This document shows, in pieces, positions 9,383-19,249 of a stretch of 64,000 nt of DNA. Position numbers and translations under genes: made by a program. The stretch comes from Caldilineaceae bacterium. Lineage in GTDB: Bacteria > Chloroflexota > Anaerolineae > Caldilineales > Caldilineaceae. The stretch's first letter is position 1. Every line of letters starts with the position of its first letter. The notes below the pieces were generated by a model that was not told the DNA's origin, ran no database searches, and was given only the letters and a program-made list of their open reading frames with translations. The stretch spans positions 1 through 64,000 of the forward strand of contig JAHBVH010000037.1 in NCBI GenBank assembly GCA_019637645.1, read 5' to 3'.

Positions 9383-10494
9383 GTGAGCCTTTCACGGCTG
9401 GAATCCCAGCCAACAGCACGGCGATCCTCCGTCACCATGCCGAAGTCCAATACGCCGAGGAGCTAGCCAACTTGGCCGCCCAGGATCCCTATCCGCGTCC
9501 GCAAAACTGGCAACTCTCTCCCCGCGCGGTGATCACCTATCTTCTGGGCGGCACCTTGGCCGATGGCTTTGTGGTTACGCCCAAATATGTCGGCGAGCGG
9601 CGACTGATGGAAATTGCCGTCGCCACCTTGGTCACTGACCGCGCGCTGTTGCTCTACGGGGTGCCGGGTACAGCCAAGTCTTGGGTTTCCGAACATTTGG
9701 CCGCGGCCATTGCGGGCGATTCAACCTTATTGGTGCAAGGGACAGCGGGTTCTAGCGAAGAGCTGTTGCGCTACGGCTGGAACTATGCGCGGTTGCTGGC
9801 CGAAGGCCCGTCCGCCGCCGCGTTGGTGCCCAGCCCGCTACTGCGCGCCATGCGCGAAGGTCGGCTGGCGCGGGTCGAAGAGTTGACCCGCATTCCGGCT
9901 GATGTGCAAGATGCGTTGATCACCATTCTATCCGAGAAGAGTCTGCCCATCCCCGAGCTGGGGCTGGAAGTGCAGGCGCAGCGGGGGTTTAATGTGATCG
10001 CTACCGCCAACAATCGGGACCGGGGTGTCAACGAAATGTCGAGCGCGCTCAAGCGGCGGTTTAACACCGTCGTGCTACCGTTGCCCGCCACGCTAGACGA
10101 AGAAGTCACGATTGTGGAAAAGCGGGTTAAAGAGCTGGGGCGCGCGCTGGAATTGCCGGTCGAGCAACCGGCCTTGGCCGAAATGCGCCGGGTGGTAACT
10201 ATCTTCCGCGAGTTGCGTAGCGGCGCGACGCTGGATGGCAAGGAAAAGCTCAAAAGCCCTAGCAGCACCCTCAGCACTGCCGAAGCTATCTCTGTCATGC
10301 ATAGCGGCCTTAGTCTCGCCACCCACTTTGGCGACGGCGCGGTCAAAGCGGATGATGTCGCGGCCAGTTTGATCGGCGCGGTGGTTAAAGACCCGGTGCA
10401 GGATCTGGTCATCTGGAAAGAATATTTGGAAACGGTCGTCAAGGAACGGGCCGGGTGGAGCGACCTCTATCGCGCCTGTCGGGAATTGAGTTAA
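9379..10494 (+). CDS. MoxR-family AAA+ ATPase
   Basis: 371 residues, a complete AAA+ module of the MoxR/RavA clade. Walker A is GVPGTAKS (94-101). The Walker B region is ARVEELTRIP (164-173), where MoxR proteins of this kind have EE. Sensor 1 is ATANNRD (208-214) and the arginine finger is in LKRRFNT (224-230). MoxR ATPases remodel or activate partner proteins together with a VWA-domain protein, which is encoded two genes downstream. ATG 9379 overlaps the previous stop by four bases, so stoichiometric co-translation is likely. Confidence 0.93.
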   Translation: MSEPFTAGIPANSTAILRHHAEVQYAEELANLAAQDPYPRPQNWQLSPRAVITYLLGGTLADGFVVTPKYVGERRLMEIAVATLVTDRALLLYGVPGTAKSWVSEHLAAAIAGDSTLLVQGTAGSSEELLRYGWNYARLLAEGPSAAALVPSPLLRAMREGRLARVEELTRIPADVQDALITILSEKSLPIPELGLEVQAQRGFNVIATANNRDRGVNEMSSALKRRFNTVVLPLPATLDEEVTIVEKRVKELGRALELPVEQPALAEMRRVVTIFRELRSGATLDGKEKLKSPSSTLSTAEAISVMHSGLSLATHFGDGAVKADDVAASLIGAVVKDPVQDLVIWKEYLETVVKERAGWSDLYRACRELS

Positions 10495-10518
10495 GCCTAA
10501 ACACTTCCTGAAACAGCT

Positions 10519-12828
10519 ATGCAAACAACTTTCTATCTTGGGATTCGGCATCATGGCCCTGGCTCGGCCTATAGTGTGGTACAGGCGCTTGGGGAGATCG
10601 AGCCGGATCTGATCCTCATTGAAGGGCCGCCCGAAGCCGAGGACGTGTTGGCGCTGGCTCGCGATCCCCAGATGGAACCACCGGTCGCTTTGTTGGTCTA
10701 TGCCGAAGATAACGTCGCCGACGCTTCCTTCTTTCCCTTTGCCCTCTTTTCGCCAGAGTGGCAGGCGATCCAGTTTGGGGCGCGCCAGGGCATCTCGGTG
10801 CGGCTGATGGACTTGCCCCAAACCCATCACTTGGCCCTGTTGCGCCAAGCTAAAGCCCAACTTGATTCTACCCATGCGGACTCGCAACCAGCCGATTGGC
10901 CGCCTTACCTTCAAGCGCGCACGGGAATGCCGGATCCGCTCGGGGTCCTAGCCCAAGCCGCTGGCTTTACCGATGGTGAACGCTGGTGGGAACGGCTGGT
11001 CGAACAGCGCCAGGAAGGGTTGGCGGTCTTTACGGGCATTGCCGAAGCGATGACCGCCTTGCGCAGCACCCTGGATGCCGAAGGCTCCTTGCAAAGCCCG
11101 CTCGCTGCCCAAGGCGCGCTTCCCTATCGTGAGGCACTGCGCGAAGCGTGGATGCGCCAAAGCCTGCGCCGCGCCCACGCCGACGGCTTTCGTCGCATTG
11201 CTGTTATCTGTGGCGCTTGGCATGTTCCCGCCCTCCAAGCGGAAGCCGATCCCCAGGCCGATGCGGCGCTGCTCAGCCGCTTACCGCGCTGCCCCGTCGT
11301 CGCGACCTGGACGCCCTGGAGCTATGGGCGCTTAGCTACAGCTAGTGGCTATCGGGCTGGCGTGAGCGCACCGGGGTGGTACCATTTTCTTTGGGAAAGC
11401 CACGCTCGGCCAGGTGACCGTTCTACCTTTATTACAACCGGTTGGTTGGCCCATATGGCGCAACGGCTGCGGGCGGAAGGCCACCCCGTGGCAACGGCTA
11501 ATGTGATCGATGCCGTGCGGCTGAGCGAAGCGCTGACGGCTCTGCGCGACAAACCGCTGCCCGATCTGGATGAGCTGAACGAAGCTGCGTTAACCACCCT
11601 TTGCTTTGGTGACCCAAGCTTGTTGCAACTGATCTACCAAGATCTGGCGGTCAGTGAACGGCTGGGGCGTGTCCCGCCGACAACGCCGCTGACCCCACTC
11701 CAAGCCGACCTCGCCCGTTTACAGCGCTCGCTCCGCCTGAAGCCGGAAGCCGAAGAACGGATCGTAGAGCTGGATCTGCGCAAGGAGAATGGACTAGAAC
11801 GTTCCAAACTGCTGCGCCGGCTGTTGCTCTTGGCGATCCCGTGGGGGGAGTTGGTCAGTGGCCGCGCGGGCAAAGGTACCTTTAAGGAAGTGTGGCGTTT
11901 GCAGTGGCAACCGGAATTCGCCGTCCGGTTGATTGAGGCGAGCCGTTGGGGCAATTCGGTCGTCACGGCTGCGGTTGGCCGCGTGCAGCATCAGCTACAA
12001 AGCCAGACCCATTTGGCCCAACTGGCCGTGGTGATCGACCAAGCCCTGTTGGCCGATCTACCGCCGGTGGTAGATTTAGCCGTGCAGCGCCTGCAACAGG
12101 CTGCGGCCTTAGCCAACGATGTCACCGCGCTCATGGATGCCTTGCCGCCATTGGCGCGTGTCCTGCGCTATGGTCATGTGCGTGCCACCGACACCGGCCT
12201 GTTGACCCCTATTCTGCAAGGCTTTGTCACCCGGATCGTGATTGGCCTACCGGGCGCTTGTTATTCGCTCGATGATGCTGCGGCCCAAGCTATGCTTGCA
12301 CGGTTGGAGGCTTGTCATGAGGCGTTGAGCTTGGTCCAAAGCGCGGATAAGCTGGCCGAGTGGTGGGTGGTCATTCAAAAATTAGCCGATCAGGCCGGCT
12401 TGCATGGGCTGATTGCGGGCAAATGCTGTCGGCTTTTGTTCAATGCGGGCCAGATCGACAGTACCGAAGCGGCCACGCGTTTCAGCTACGCCCTTTCCTT
12501 GGCGAATCGCCCCGCGGACGCGGCGGCGTGGCTGGCGGGGCTGTTGCGCGGGAGTGGCTTGCTCTTGATTCATGACGCGCGGATCTGGCAGGTGGTCGAT
12601 AGCTGGCTGGTCAGCCTGACCGAAGAGAGTTTTATCCAGGTGCTGCCGCTGGTACGCCGTACCTTTGCGGCGTTCGCCGTGGGCGAGCGCCGCATGATGA
12701 GCGATAAGGTGAAACAGGGCGCACCGCACACTCCTTCGCGGCTGGATCAACCCGTGTCCACCTTTGATGCCGCCGCAGGCGCAGCCGCCTTGCCGCTTGT
12801 GTTACACCTATTGGGGATCAAAGCATGA
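10519..12828 (+). CDS. DUF5682 family protein
   Basis: 769 residues. The N-terminal ~290 residues carry the family hallmarks: GIRHHGPGS (8-16), IEGPPEA (34-40), CGAWHVPAL (231-239) and TPWSYGRLA. The spacing of an early acidic/His motif and a later GxxH resembles the EreA/ChaN/TraB-type superfamily, so a hydrolase-like fold is possible; this is inference. The C-terminal ~450 residues are helical with leucine-rich, alpha-solenoid-like stretches. It starts 24 bases after the MoxR gene and overlaps the VWA gene by four bases. Confidence 0.85.
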   Translation: MQTTFYLGIRHHGPGSAYSVVQALGEIEPDLILIEGPPEAEDVLALARDPQMEPPVALLVYAEDNVADASFFPFALFSPEWQAIQFGARQGISVRLMDLPQTHHLALLRQAKAQLDSTHADSQPADWPPYLQARTGMPDPLGVLAQAAGFTDGERWWERLVEQRQEGLAVFTGIAEAMTALRSTLDAEGSLQSPLAAQGALPYREALREAWMRQSLRRAHADGFRRIAVICGAWHVPALQAEADPQADAALLSRLPRCPVVATWTPWSYGRLATASGYRAGVSAPGWYHFLWESHARPGDRSTFITTGWLAHMAQRLRAEGHPVATANVIDAVRLSEALTALRDKPLPDLDELNEAALTTLCFGDPSLLQLIYQDLAVSERLGRVPPTTPLTPLQADLARLQRSLRLKPEAEERIVELDLRKENGLERSKLLRRLLLLAIPWGELVSGRAGKGTFKEVWRLQWQPEFAVRLIEASRWGNSVVTAAVGRVQHQLQSQTHLAQLAVVIDQALLADLPPVVDLAVQRLQQAAALANDVTALMDALPPLARVLRYGHVRATDTGLLTPILQGFVTRIVIGLPGACYSLDDAAAQAMLARLEACHEALSLVQSADKLAEWWVVIQKLADQAGLHGLIAGKCCRLLFNAGQIDSTEAATRFSYALSLANRPADAAAWLAGLLRGSGLLLIHDARIWQVVDSWLVSLTEESFIQVLPLVRRTFAAFAVGERRMMSDKVKQGAPHTPSRLDQPVSTFDAAAGAAALPLVLHLLGIKA

Positions 12829-14021
12829 ACAAACCCGCAGAAGAACGGCAACGGCGCTGGCGGCTCGTGCTTGGGGGCGCGGCGGAGAATAATATGCTCC
12901 AGTTGAATCGCCAAGATGCGCGGCTTGACGAAGCGCTGGGCGCGCTTTATGATCAGGGTGAAGGAGAAAACCAGGATGGGCGGCGGGGCGGCCTGGGCGG
13001 TTCTGCCCCACGCGTGGCGCGCTGGCTTGGCGACATTCGCGAATACTTTCCCAGCTCGGTGGTGCGGCTCCTCCAACAGGACGCGATTGAACGGCTCAAC
13101 CTGCAACAGTTGCTGCTCGAACCCGAGCTTTTGCAATCTGTCGAGGCCGATGTCCATCTGGTAGCCACCCTGATGTCGTTGCGCCATCTTGCGCCCGCCC
13201 CTGCCCGCGAGAGCATGCGCCAAGTGGTCAAAGGTGTGGTCGATGCTCTGCTCCAGCGGCTGAGTCAACCCATGCAGCAAGCGGTGCGCGGCAGCCTCAA
13301 CCGGGCTTGGCGCAACAACCGGCCCCGTGGCCAGGAGATCAACTGGGATCGCACGATCCGCGCCAATTTGCAGCACTATCAGCCTGCATACCAAACGGTG
13401 GTGGCGGAACGGCTGATCGGTTATGGCCGCCAGCGCAAACAGGCCGTGAAAGAGATTATCCTCTGTGTTGACCAGTCGGGCTCGATGGCGACCAGTGTGG
13501 TCTATGCCAGTATTTTTGCCGCGGTGCTGGCTTCGATCCCAGCCATCAAGACGCAGCTGATTCTCTTTGATACCGCGGTGGTGGATCTGACTGAGCTGTT
13601 GACCGACCCGGTGGATCTGCTCTTTGCCACGCAACTGGGCGGCGGTACCGACATCAATCGGGCCATGGCCTATTGCCAGACGCACATTGACCGGCCCAGT
13701 GAGACGACGCTGGTGTTGATCAGCGATCTCTACGAAGGCGGCCATGCCGAGGATCTGGTCAAACGAGTGGCGCAGATAGTCCAGAGCGGCGTCAAGCTGA
13801 TCACGTTGTTGGCGCTCAACGACGACGGTGCGCCAGCCTATCATCATGAATTGGCTCAACGCTTTGCCACCCTCGGCGTCCCGGCCTTTGCCTGCACGCC
13901 CGATCACTTTCCCGATCTCATGGCAGCCGCGCTCCAGCAGCAAGATATCGGGGCTTGGGCCTCGAGCCAAGGGCTTGTCCAAGCAGGTGCATCGGGGTCA
14001 GGCAACACGCTCATTGGCTAA
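12825..14021 (+). CDS. VWA domain-containing protein
   Basis: 398 residues. The C-terminal VWA domain (about 205-385) has an intact metal-ion-dependent adhesion site: DQSGSM (Asp216, Ser218, Ser220) and GGGTD (Thr275, Asp276), then VLISDLYEGG. The N-terminal half is helical and basic, with REYFPSSVVRLLQQDAIERL. VWA proteins are the usual partners of MoxR ATPases in metal-dependent assembly or remodelling. ATG 12825 overlaps the DUF5682 stop as ATGA. It is the last gene of the operon. A five-unit 14-bp tandem array follows, with no obvious terminator. Confidence 0.92.
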   Translation: MNKPAEERQRRWRLVLGGAAENNMLQLNRQDARLDEALGALYDQGEGENQDGRRGGLGGSAPRVARWLGDIREYFPSSVVRLLQQDAIERLNLQQLLLEPELLQSVEADVHLVATLMSLRHLAPAPARESMRQVVKGVVDALLQRLSQPMQQAVRGSLNRAWRNNRPRGQEINWDRTIRANLQHYQPAYQTVVAERLIGYGRQRKQAVKEIILCVDQSGSMATSVVYASIFAAVLASIPAIKTQLILFDTAVVDLTELLTDPVDLLFATQLGGGTDINRAMAYCQTHIDRPSETTLVLISDLYEGGHAEDLVKRVAQIVQSGVKLITLLALNDDGAPAYHHELAQRFATLGVPAFACTPDHFPDLMAAALQQQDIGAWASSQGLVQAGASGSGNTLIG

Positions 14022-14063
14022 CTTTGTCGTATGTGCTGCATGACTTCATAAATCACGTACTAC

Positions 14064-14133
14064 GCAACACGAATCACGCAACACGAATCACGCAACACGA
14101 ATCACGCAACACGAATCACGCAACACGAATCAC
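14064..14133. repeat. Five-copy 14-bp tandem repeat after the VWA gene
   Basis: Five exact units of GCAACACGAATCAC end 17 bases before the SDR start. Shorter relatives, CGAATCACGAATCACG (36870-36886) and TTACGAATCATT (16442-16453), occur in other gaps. Confidence 0.97.
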
Positions 14134-14150
14134 AAAGAAATGAGCTAGGT

Positions 14151-14978
14151 ATGAAGGTTTTTGTCACGGGCCATCGAGGTCGGATTGGCTCGATGATTAC
14201 GGAACAGTTGGTAGCCCAAGGCCATACGGTGGTGGGCTATGATCGCGCCGATGGGCAGAGTATCTTGGATGGACAGGCCGTGCGCACCGCGGCCCAAGGA
14301 TGTGACGCGGCCATTCATCTGGCGTCCCTCTTGGGAGGGCCAGACGATGACCCCGATGAAACCGTCCAGGTTAGCCTGATGGGAACTTGGCATGTGCTAC
14401 AGGCCGCCGCGGCCGAGCAGATGCAGCGGGTGATCTACTTTAGCAGTGTCAACGCCTTGGGGATCTTTATGGGGCTCAAGAAGCCCGATCATCTCCCCAT
14501 TGATGATACCTACCCGCCCCAACCGATGAGCCCCTATGGCCTTTCCAAGCGGCTGGCCGAAGAGATGTGTTTCTACTTTACCCAACGCACCGGCATTGCT
14601 ACGATCTGTTTGCGGCCACCGTGGGTGTTGCACCCGGAATATTATGAACGGCTGCGCACCTGGCGCGCCGAAGATCCCGAACGGGAATGGCAGCACTCGT
14701 GGGAGTATGGCGCTTTCTGTGATGTGCGTGATGTGGTCGCCGCGGCGGTGTTGGGCCTGACTTGTCCTGACCCTGGGCATGTCACGTTGCTGCTCTGTGC
14801 CGATGATATTAATTCCGATCACCCCAGCCGCGCACTAGCGCAGCGGGTTCACCCGGATGTACCCTGGGTGGGCGGCCCCGAATATGACCAAGACCCCTTC
14901 CGTGCCTTGGTCTCTAACCAACGGGCCAAGGACATTCTGGGCTGGCGGCCCCAATATCGGTGGCGGGACAACACCTAG
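14151..14978 (+). CDS. NAD(P)-dependent epimerase/dehydratase (extended SDR)
   Basis: 275 residues with a Rossmann fold. GHRGRIG (7-13) is the dinucleotide-binding loop, YFSSVNALG gives the active-site Ser region, and YGLSK (129-133) gives the catalytic Tyr and Lys. The protein is typical of sugar-nucleotide epimerases and dehydratases, and ICLRPPWVL and the C-terminal LGWRPQY fit that group. The exact substrate is unclear. ATG 14151 sits just after the 14-bp tandem array, with GAGCTAGGT as a moderate ribosome site. It converges on sucB across a large palindrome. Confidence 0.88.
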   Translation: MKVFVTGHRGRIGSMITEQLVAQGHTVVGYDRADGQSILDGQAVRTAAQGCDAAIHLASLLGGPDDDPDETVQVSLMGTWHVLQAAAAEQMQRVIYFSSVNALGIFMGLKKPDHLPIDDTYPPQPMSPYGLSKRLAEEMCFYFTQRTGIATICLRPPWVLHPEYYERLRTWRAEDPEREWQHSWEYGAFCDVRDVVAAAVLGLTCPDPGHVTLLLCADDINSDHPSRALAQRVHPDVPWVGGPEYDQDPFRALVSNQRAKDILGWRPQYRWRDNT

Positions 14979-14996
14979 CTAGATGCGGGAGAAATT

Positions 14997-15047
14997 AGGA
15001 CGCGGATGTGCGCGGATTTTTATTTTATCCGCGCACATCCGCGTCCT
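14997..15047. terminator. Bidirectional terminator between SDR gene and sucB
   Basis: Perfect 21-bp inverted repeat beginning AGGACGCGGATGTGCGCGGA, with a T-rich 9-base loop, placed between convergent genes. A related GGACGCGG...CCGCGTCC hairpin lies at 54600-54660, so this may be a dispersed palindrome used as a terminator. Confidence 0.8.
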
Positions 15048-15057
15048 CTGTTAACCC

Positions 15058-16293
15058 TTATCCCTCTAACAGCAGGGCCTCTGGATCTTCGATGAGTTCT
15101 TTGACCTTGACCAAGAACTGCACGGCTTCGCGGCCATCGACCATGCGATGATCGTAGCTCAGCGCGACATACATCATCGGGCGGATGACCACTTGACCGT
15201 TGAGGGCAATGGGGCGTTCTTGGATCTTGTGCATGCCCAAAATGGCGACTTGCGGCGGGTTAAGGATCGGGGTGCTGAGCAACGAGCCGAAGACGCCGCC
15301 GTTGGTGATGGTAAAGGTGCCACCGCGTAGATCATCGATGGAAAGAGTCCCTTTCTGCACCTTTTGGGCAAATTCCTTGATGGCCCGCTCAATGTCGGCA
15401 AAGGAGAGTTTATCGGCGTTGCGCAAGACGGGCACCACTAACCCCTCTTCGGCACCGACAGCGATGCCAATGTCGTAGTAGTGCTTGAGGACGATGTCTT
15501 CCCCTTGGATCTCGGCGTTGACTGGTGGGAAAGCCTTGAGCGCACCAATGACTGCTTTGGTGAAGAAAGACATAAAGCCGATCTTGATGCCGTGGCGCTT
15601 TTCAAAGCCTTCATTGCGGCGTTTGCGGAGATCCATGACCGCGCTCATGTCAATCTCATTGAAGGTCGTCAACATGGCTGCCGTCTGCTGTGCTTGTACC
15701 AGCCGTTCGGCAATAGTACGGCGACGGCGGGTCATCCGTTGACGGGTTTCGCCGCGTGGATCGGCGGCTGGTGCGGTGGTTGCTGGTGCCGCTTTTGGCG
15801 CGGCGGCTGGTGCGGCTGGTGGTTGCTGCGTGCGTACAAAATTTTCCACATCTTGTTTGGTTACACGGCCACCAGGACCCGCCCCACTGACTGCCCCTAG
15901 ATCGACGCCCTGTTCTGCCGCGACGCGTTTTGCAACCGGGGTAGCGCGCTCTTCCTTGGCTGGTTGGGCTTCTTTGGCGGGCGCTTCCTCCTTGGCTGGG
16001 GCCGGTGTGGCGGCGGCTGGTTTGGAGTCAGCTTTGGCTGGGCTAGCACCTGCTGCGCCTTCTTCGATCAAACCTAGTACATCGCCGATCTGCACATCTT
16101 CGCCAGCTTGGCGCTCAATTTTGCTGAGAATGCCATCTTTTTCGGCGGGTACCTCTAAATCGACTTTATCCGTTTCTAGCTCGACGACCGCTTCGCCTGC
16201 TTTGACGGCATCGCCCTCTTGCTTGAGCCAGCGCGCAATGGTCGCTTCCACCACCGATTCCCCTAAGGCTGGTACGGTAATATTCGTTGCCAT
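15058..16293 (-). CDS. sucB: 2-oxoglutarate dehydrogenase E2, dihydrolipoyllysine succinyltransferase
   Basis: 411 residues. It transfers the succinyl group from the E1-bound intermediate to CoA through a lipoyl arm in the TCA cycle. The lipoyl domain (1-75) has ETDKVDLEV with lipoylated Lys43. An Ala/Pro/Glu-rich linker leads to the E3-binding domain ([16 protein letters not shown]...[11 protein letters not shown], about 115-150). The catalytic domain ends with SYDHRMVDG (His382, Asp386). It starts 148 bases after the sucA stop, with AAGGA upstream. No E3 (lpd) gene is in the window. Confidence 0.95.
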   Translation of the reverse strand: MATNITVPALGESVVEATIARWLKQEGDAVKAGEAVVELETDKVDLEVPAEKDGILSKIERQAGEDVQIGDVLGLIEEGAAGASPAKADSKPAAATPAPAKEEAPAKEAQPAKEERATPVAKRVAAEQGVDLGAVSGAGPGGRVTKQDVENFVRTQQPPAAPAAAPKAAPATTAPAADPRGETRQRMTRRRRTIAERLVQAQQTAAMLTTFNEIDMSAVMDLRKRRNEGFEKRHGIKIGFMSFFTKAVIGALKAFPPVNAEIQGEDIVLKHYYDIGIAVGAEEGLVVPVLRNADKLSFADIERAIKEFAQKVQKGTLSIDDLRGGTFTITNGGVFGSLLSTPILNPPQVAILGMHKIQERPIALNGQVVIRPMMYVALSYDHRMVDGREAVQFLVKVKELIEDPEALLLEG

Positions 16294-16355
16294 GAGTTCT
16301 GTCCTTATTTGCTGCGTGTTACGTGATGGGCCCGGCAGCTACGTTGCTGGGATGG

Positions 16356-16382
16356 ACCCCGCTCGGATAAGTCCGAGCGGGG
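16356..16382. other. Intercistronic hairpin between sucA and sucB
   Basis: Perfect 12-bp stem ACCCCGCTCGGA / TCCGAGCGGGGT with a 3-nt TAA-type loop and no T-run, in the 148-base gap of the sucA-sucB unit. It more likely affects mRNA stability or processing than complete termination. Confidence 0.6.
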
Positions 16383-16441
16383 TGTTGCGCCGGAGAGAGC
16401 TGGCATTTTAGCCTAACAGCTCTGGCTCACTTCATCACGCG

Positions 16442-19249
16442 TTACGAATCATTGGGTTTAAATGCCTGTTCGATGAGCTCGGCCTGGTTCACCTTGTGCC
16501 AGGCCGCCGAGCCTTCGGCAGGATTGGCCCGGCGTGGGCGACCCACATAGCGAAGCGGCCAGCGGCGCTGGGTGATGGTTTCTAGCTGGGGCTTGGCCGC
16601 GGACCACGCGCCCATGTTGCGTGGCTCTTCCTGCACCCAAACAATCTCTTGGAGATTGGGATAGCTAGCCAAGAGCGGCTCCAGCTCGTAGGCGGGGAAA
16701 GGGTAGAGCTGTTCCACCCGGACAATGGCGATCGTGGGGGTCTGCTGGCGTTGCTCGTGGCTAACGAGGTCTACATAGATTTTGCCGCTACAGAGAATCA
16801 GGCGTTTTACTTCCTGGCGGGCGCGTTCCCCGCTGACCATGAGCGGATCGTCCAGCACGGGTTGCCATTTGCCTTCGGCCAGTTCGCGCACGGTCGAGCC
16901 AGAGAGGGGATGGCGGAGGAGGCTCTTGGGGCTCATGACGATCAAAGGCAATGGATCAGTCTCCAACAGCAGTGCTTGGCGGCGGAGCAGATGGAAGTAT
17001 TGGGCCGCCGTGGTGGGGTAGGCAATGCGCATATTGATCTCGGCGGCCATCTGTAAGAAGCGCTCCAGCCGTCCCGTTGAATGATCCGGGCCTTGTCCCT
17101 CATAACCGTGCGGCAGTAGCAACACGAGTGACGGGGTTTGATCCCACTTGGCGAAGCCCGAGACCACAAATTCATCGATCACCGACTGGGCTACATTAAT
17201 AAAGTCGCCATATTGCGCTTCCCAGATGACCAGGCGCTCGGGGCGCTCGATGTTATAGCCATATTCAAAGCCAATGGCCGCGGCCTCGCTCAATGGGCTA
17301 TTGTGAATTTCAAAGGCAGCTTTAGCTTGGGGAATATGATGTAACGGCGTGTACGGCGCGCCGGTTTCGGCATCAAAGAGCACCGCGTGGCGATGGCTAA
17401 AGGTGCCGCGCTTGACATCCTCTCCCGTAATGCGAATGGCCGTCCCTTCGGCCAGAATCGAGCCAAAGGCCAATTGTTCGGCAATGGCCCAATCGATTGT
17501 TCCTTCATCATCGGTTGCCAACGCGGTCTCGGCGCGGCGGCGAATGCGTTGGAGCCGCGGGTGAACTTGGAAGTCGGGGGGAACCTGGAGGAGCGCTTCA
17601 TGCAAGGCTCGTAGCTCCGCGGCGGCGATCGCCGTATGAACTTTGCGCGCTGCACCAGGCGGCGGCGGCTTGATCTCAAGTTCCACATGTTCTTCGGCCC
17701 CAATACTTTCCAGCGCCTGTTGCAATTCGTCCATGCGCTGCTGCACCAATTGATCAGGCAGCTCCGCCGCCACTGTTTGGCGGGCTACGAGTTGATCGGC
17801 CCACTGCTTGCGCACGGTGGGTAACTTGTCGATCACCGCGTACATCTTGGGTTGGGTGAAGCGGGGCTCGTCCCCTTCATTATGTCCATAGCGACGGTAG
17901 CCAATGAGGTCGATGAAAAAGTCGCGCTTGAAATGATTGCGATAAGCCATCGCGATGCGCGCCACCCGAATACAGGCAATGGGATCATCGGCATTGACAT
18001 GCACAATGGGGATTTTGAAGCCTTTGGCCAGGTCGCTGGCGTAGAGGGTACTACGGGTCTCGTTGGGATCGGTGGTAAAGCCGACTTGGTTATTGGCGAT
18101 GATATGGATGGTGCCGCCGGTGCTATAGCCCGCGAGCCGAGTAAAGTTGAGCGTTTCGGCGACAATGCCCTGCCCCGAGATGGCGGCGTCACCGTGAATT
18201 TGGATCGGCAGCGAGATGAATTGATCCTGCCGCGGTGGACCAGGCCGATCGACAAAGGAGCCTGCGGCCCGCGCCATGCCTTCGACCACCGGGTTCACAT
18301 GCTCCAAATGGCTCGGATTGGGGGCCATATCAACCGTGAGCGCGATCTCGCTGCCATCGGGAACCTCCCGTTCCGCCCCCGCGTGATATTTCACATCGCC
18401 GGTCCAGCCCAATTGGCTAAGCCGGGTCTGGGAGGCGCTGTTGATCGGATCTTTGAACTCGATCAACATTTCGCGGTAGGGTTTCTCGAGGACGTGGGTT
18501 AAGACATTGAGGCGCCCGCGGTGAGCCATGCCGATGAGAATCGCATAGATGTCGGCGGTGACGGCGCTGGCAATCACCTCGTCCAAGATCGGCACCAGCA
18601 TGTCCAGCCCTTCAATCGAAAAGCGGGTTTTGCCCGGGTAGTTCGCTTGGATAAATTGCTCAAAGACCTCGACCTGGGTCAGTCTTTCGAGGAGCCGGAT
18701 CTCGTCAATGGGCATGGTTGCCGGGCCATAGGTATCGGCCTCGACGGCATCGCGTAACCAAGTACGGACTTCGGGTAGACGCAGATGATCGAAGTCGTAG
18801 CCGATGTGCAGACCCGCATAGAGACGGCGCAGCTCGGCAATGGCTTGGGCCGCGGTCGTCGTTCGCTCGGCTACGGGACCGCCCACCAAGTTGGCGGGCA
18901 ATTGCTGGAGATCGGCTTCGGTGAGACCGTGGTAGGCGAGCGCCAAGGAGGGTTCACCAAGCGGCGTTGATCCTAAAGGGTCCAACTGGGCGGCGAGATG
19001 CCCATATTCACGGATGGCCTGGGCTAAATTGGCTACCCCTACAATCTTGAGCAGATCGACTGGCGCAGTAGGAACAGTTGGTGCACTGGCCGCGCCGTTA
19101 GAGCTGGCTAGTGGCGCAGTTGGCGGCGTCCAGGCTTGGAAAAAAGCGCGCGTAGCGCTATCCACCGCGGTGGGGTCGCGCTGATAGCGATCGTAGAGGT
19201 CGAGAATATAGCCGGCGTTCGGCCCGTGAAAGTCACTCCAAGTCAGCAT
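16442..19249 (-). CDS. sucA: 2-oxoglutarate dehydrogenase E1 component
   Basis: 935 residues, the usual size. This thiamine-diphosphate enzyme decarboxylates 2-oxoglutarate and passes the succinyl group to SucB. The N-terminal E2-binding segment reads FHGPNAGYILDLYDRYQRDP. Further motifs are GMAHRGRLNVL, GDAAISGQGIVAETLNF, NNQVGFTTDP, HVNADDP (ThDP/Mg2+ region) and YRRYGHNEGDEP. The transketolase-like C-terminal part contains YGYNIERPERLVIWEAQYGDF-type residues, with HGYEGQGPDHSTGRLER after them. It is divergent from the MFS gene across a 0.9-kb gap. Confidence 0.96.
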   Translation of the reverse strand: MLTWSDFHGPNAGYILDLYDRYQRDPTAVDSATRAFFQAWTPPTAPLASSNGAASAPTVPTAPVDLLKIVGVANLAQAIREYGHLAAQLDPLGSTPLGEPSLALAYHGLTEADLQQLPANLVGGPVAERTTTAAQAIAELRRLYAGLHIGYDFDHLRLPEVRTWLRDAVEADTYGPATMPIDEIRLLERLTQVEVFEQFIQANYPGKTRFSIEGLDMLVPILDEVIASAVTADIYAILIGMAHRGRLNVLTHVLEKPYREMLIEFKDPINSASQTRLSQLGWTGDVKYHAGAEREVPDGSEIALTVDMAPNPSHLEHVNPVVEGMARAAGSFVDRPGPPRQDQFISLPIQIHGDAAISGQGIVAETLNFTRLAGYSTGGTIHIIANNQVGFTTDPNETRSTLYASDLAKGFKIPIVHVNADDPIACIRVARIAMAYRNHFKRDFFIDLIGYRRYGHNEGDEPRFTQPKMYAVIDKLPTVRKQWADQLVARQTVAAELPDQLVQQRMDELQQALESIGAEEHVELEIKPPPPGAARKVHTAIAAAELRALHEALLQVPPDFQVHPRLQRIRRRAETALATDDEGTIDWAIAEQLAFGSILAEGTAIRITGEDVKRGTFSHRHAVLFDAETGAPYTPLHHIPQAKAAFEIHNSPLSEAAAIGFEYGYNIERPERLVIWEAQYGDFINVAQSVIDEFVVSGFAKWDQTPSLVLLLPHGYEGQGPDHSTGRLERFLQMAAEINMRIAYPTTAAQYFHLLRRQALLLETDPLPLIVMSPKSLLRHPLSGSTVRELAEGKWQPVLDDPLMVSGERARQEVKRLILCSGKIYVDLVSHEQRQQTPTIAIVRVEQLYPFPAYELEPLLASYPNLQEIVWVQEEPRNMGAWSAAKPQLETITQRRWPLRYVGRPRRANPAEGSAAWHKVNQAELIEQAFKPNDS

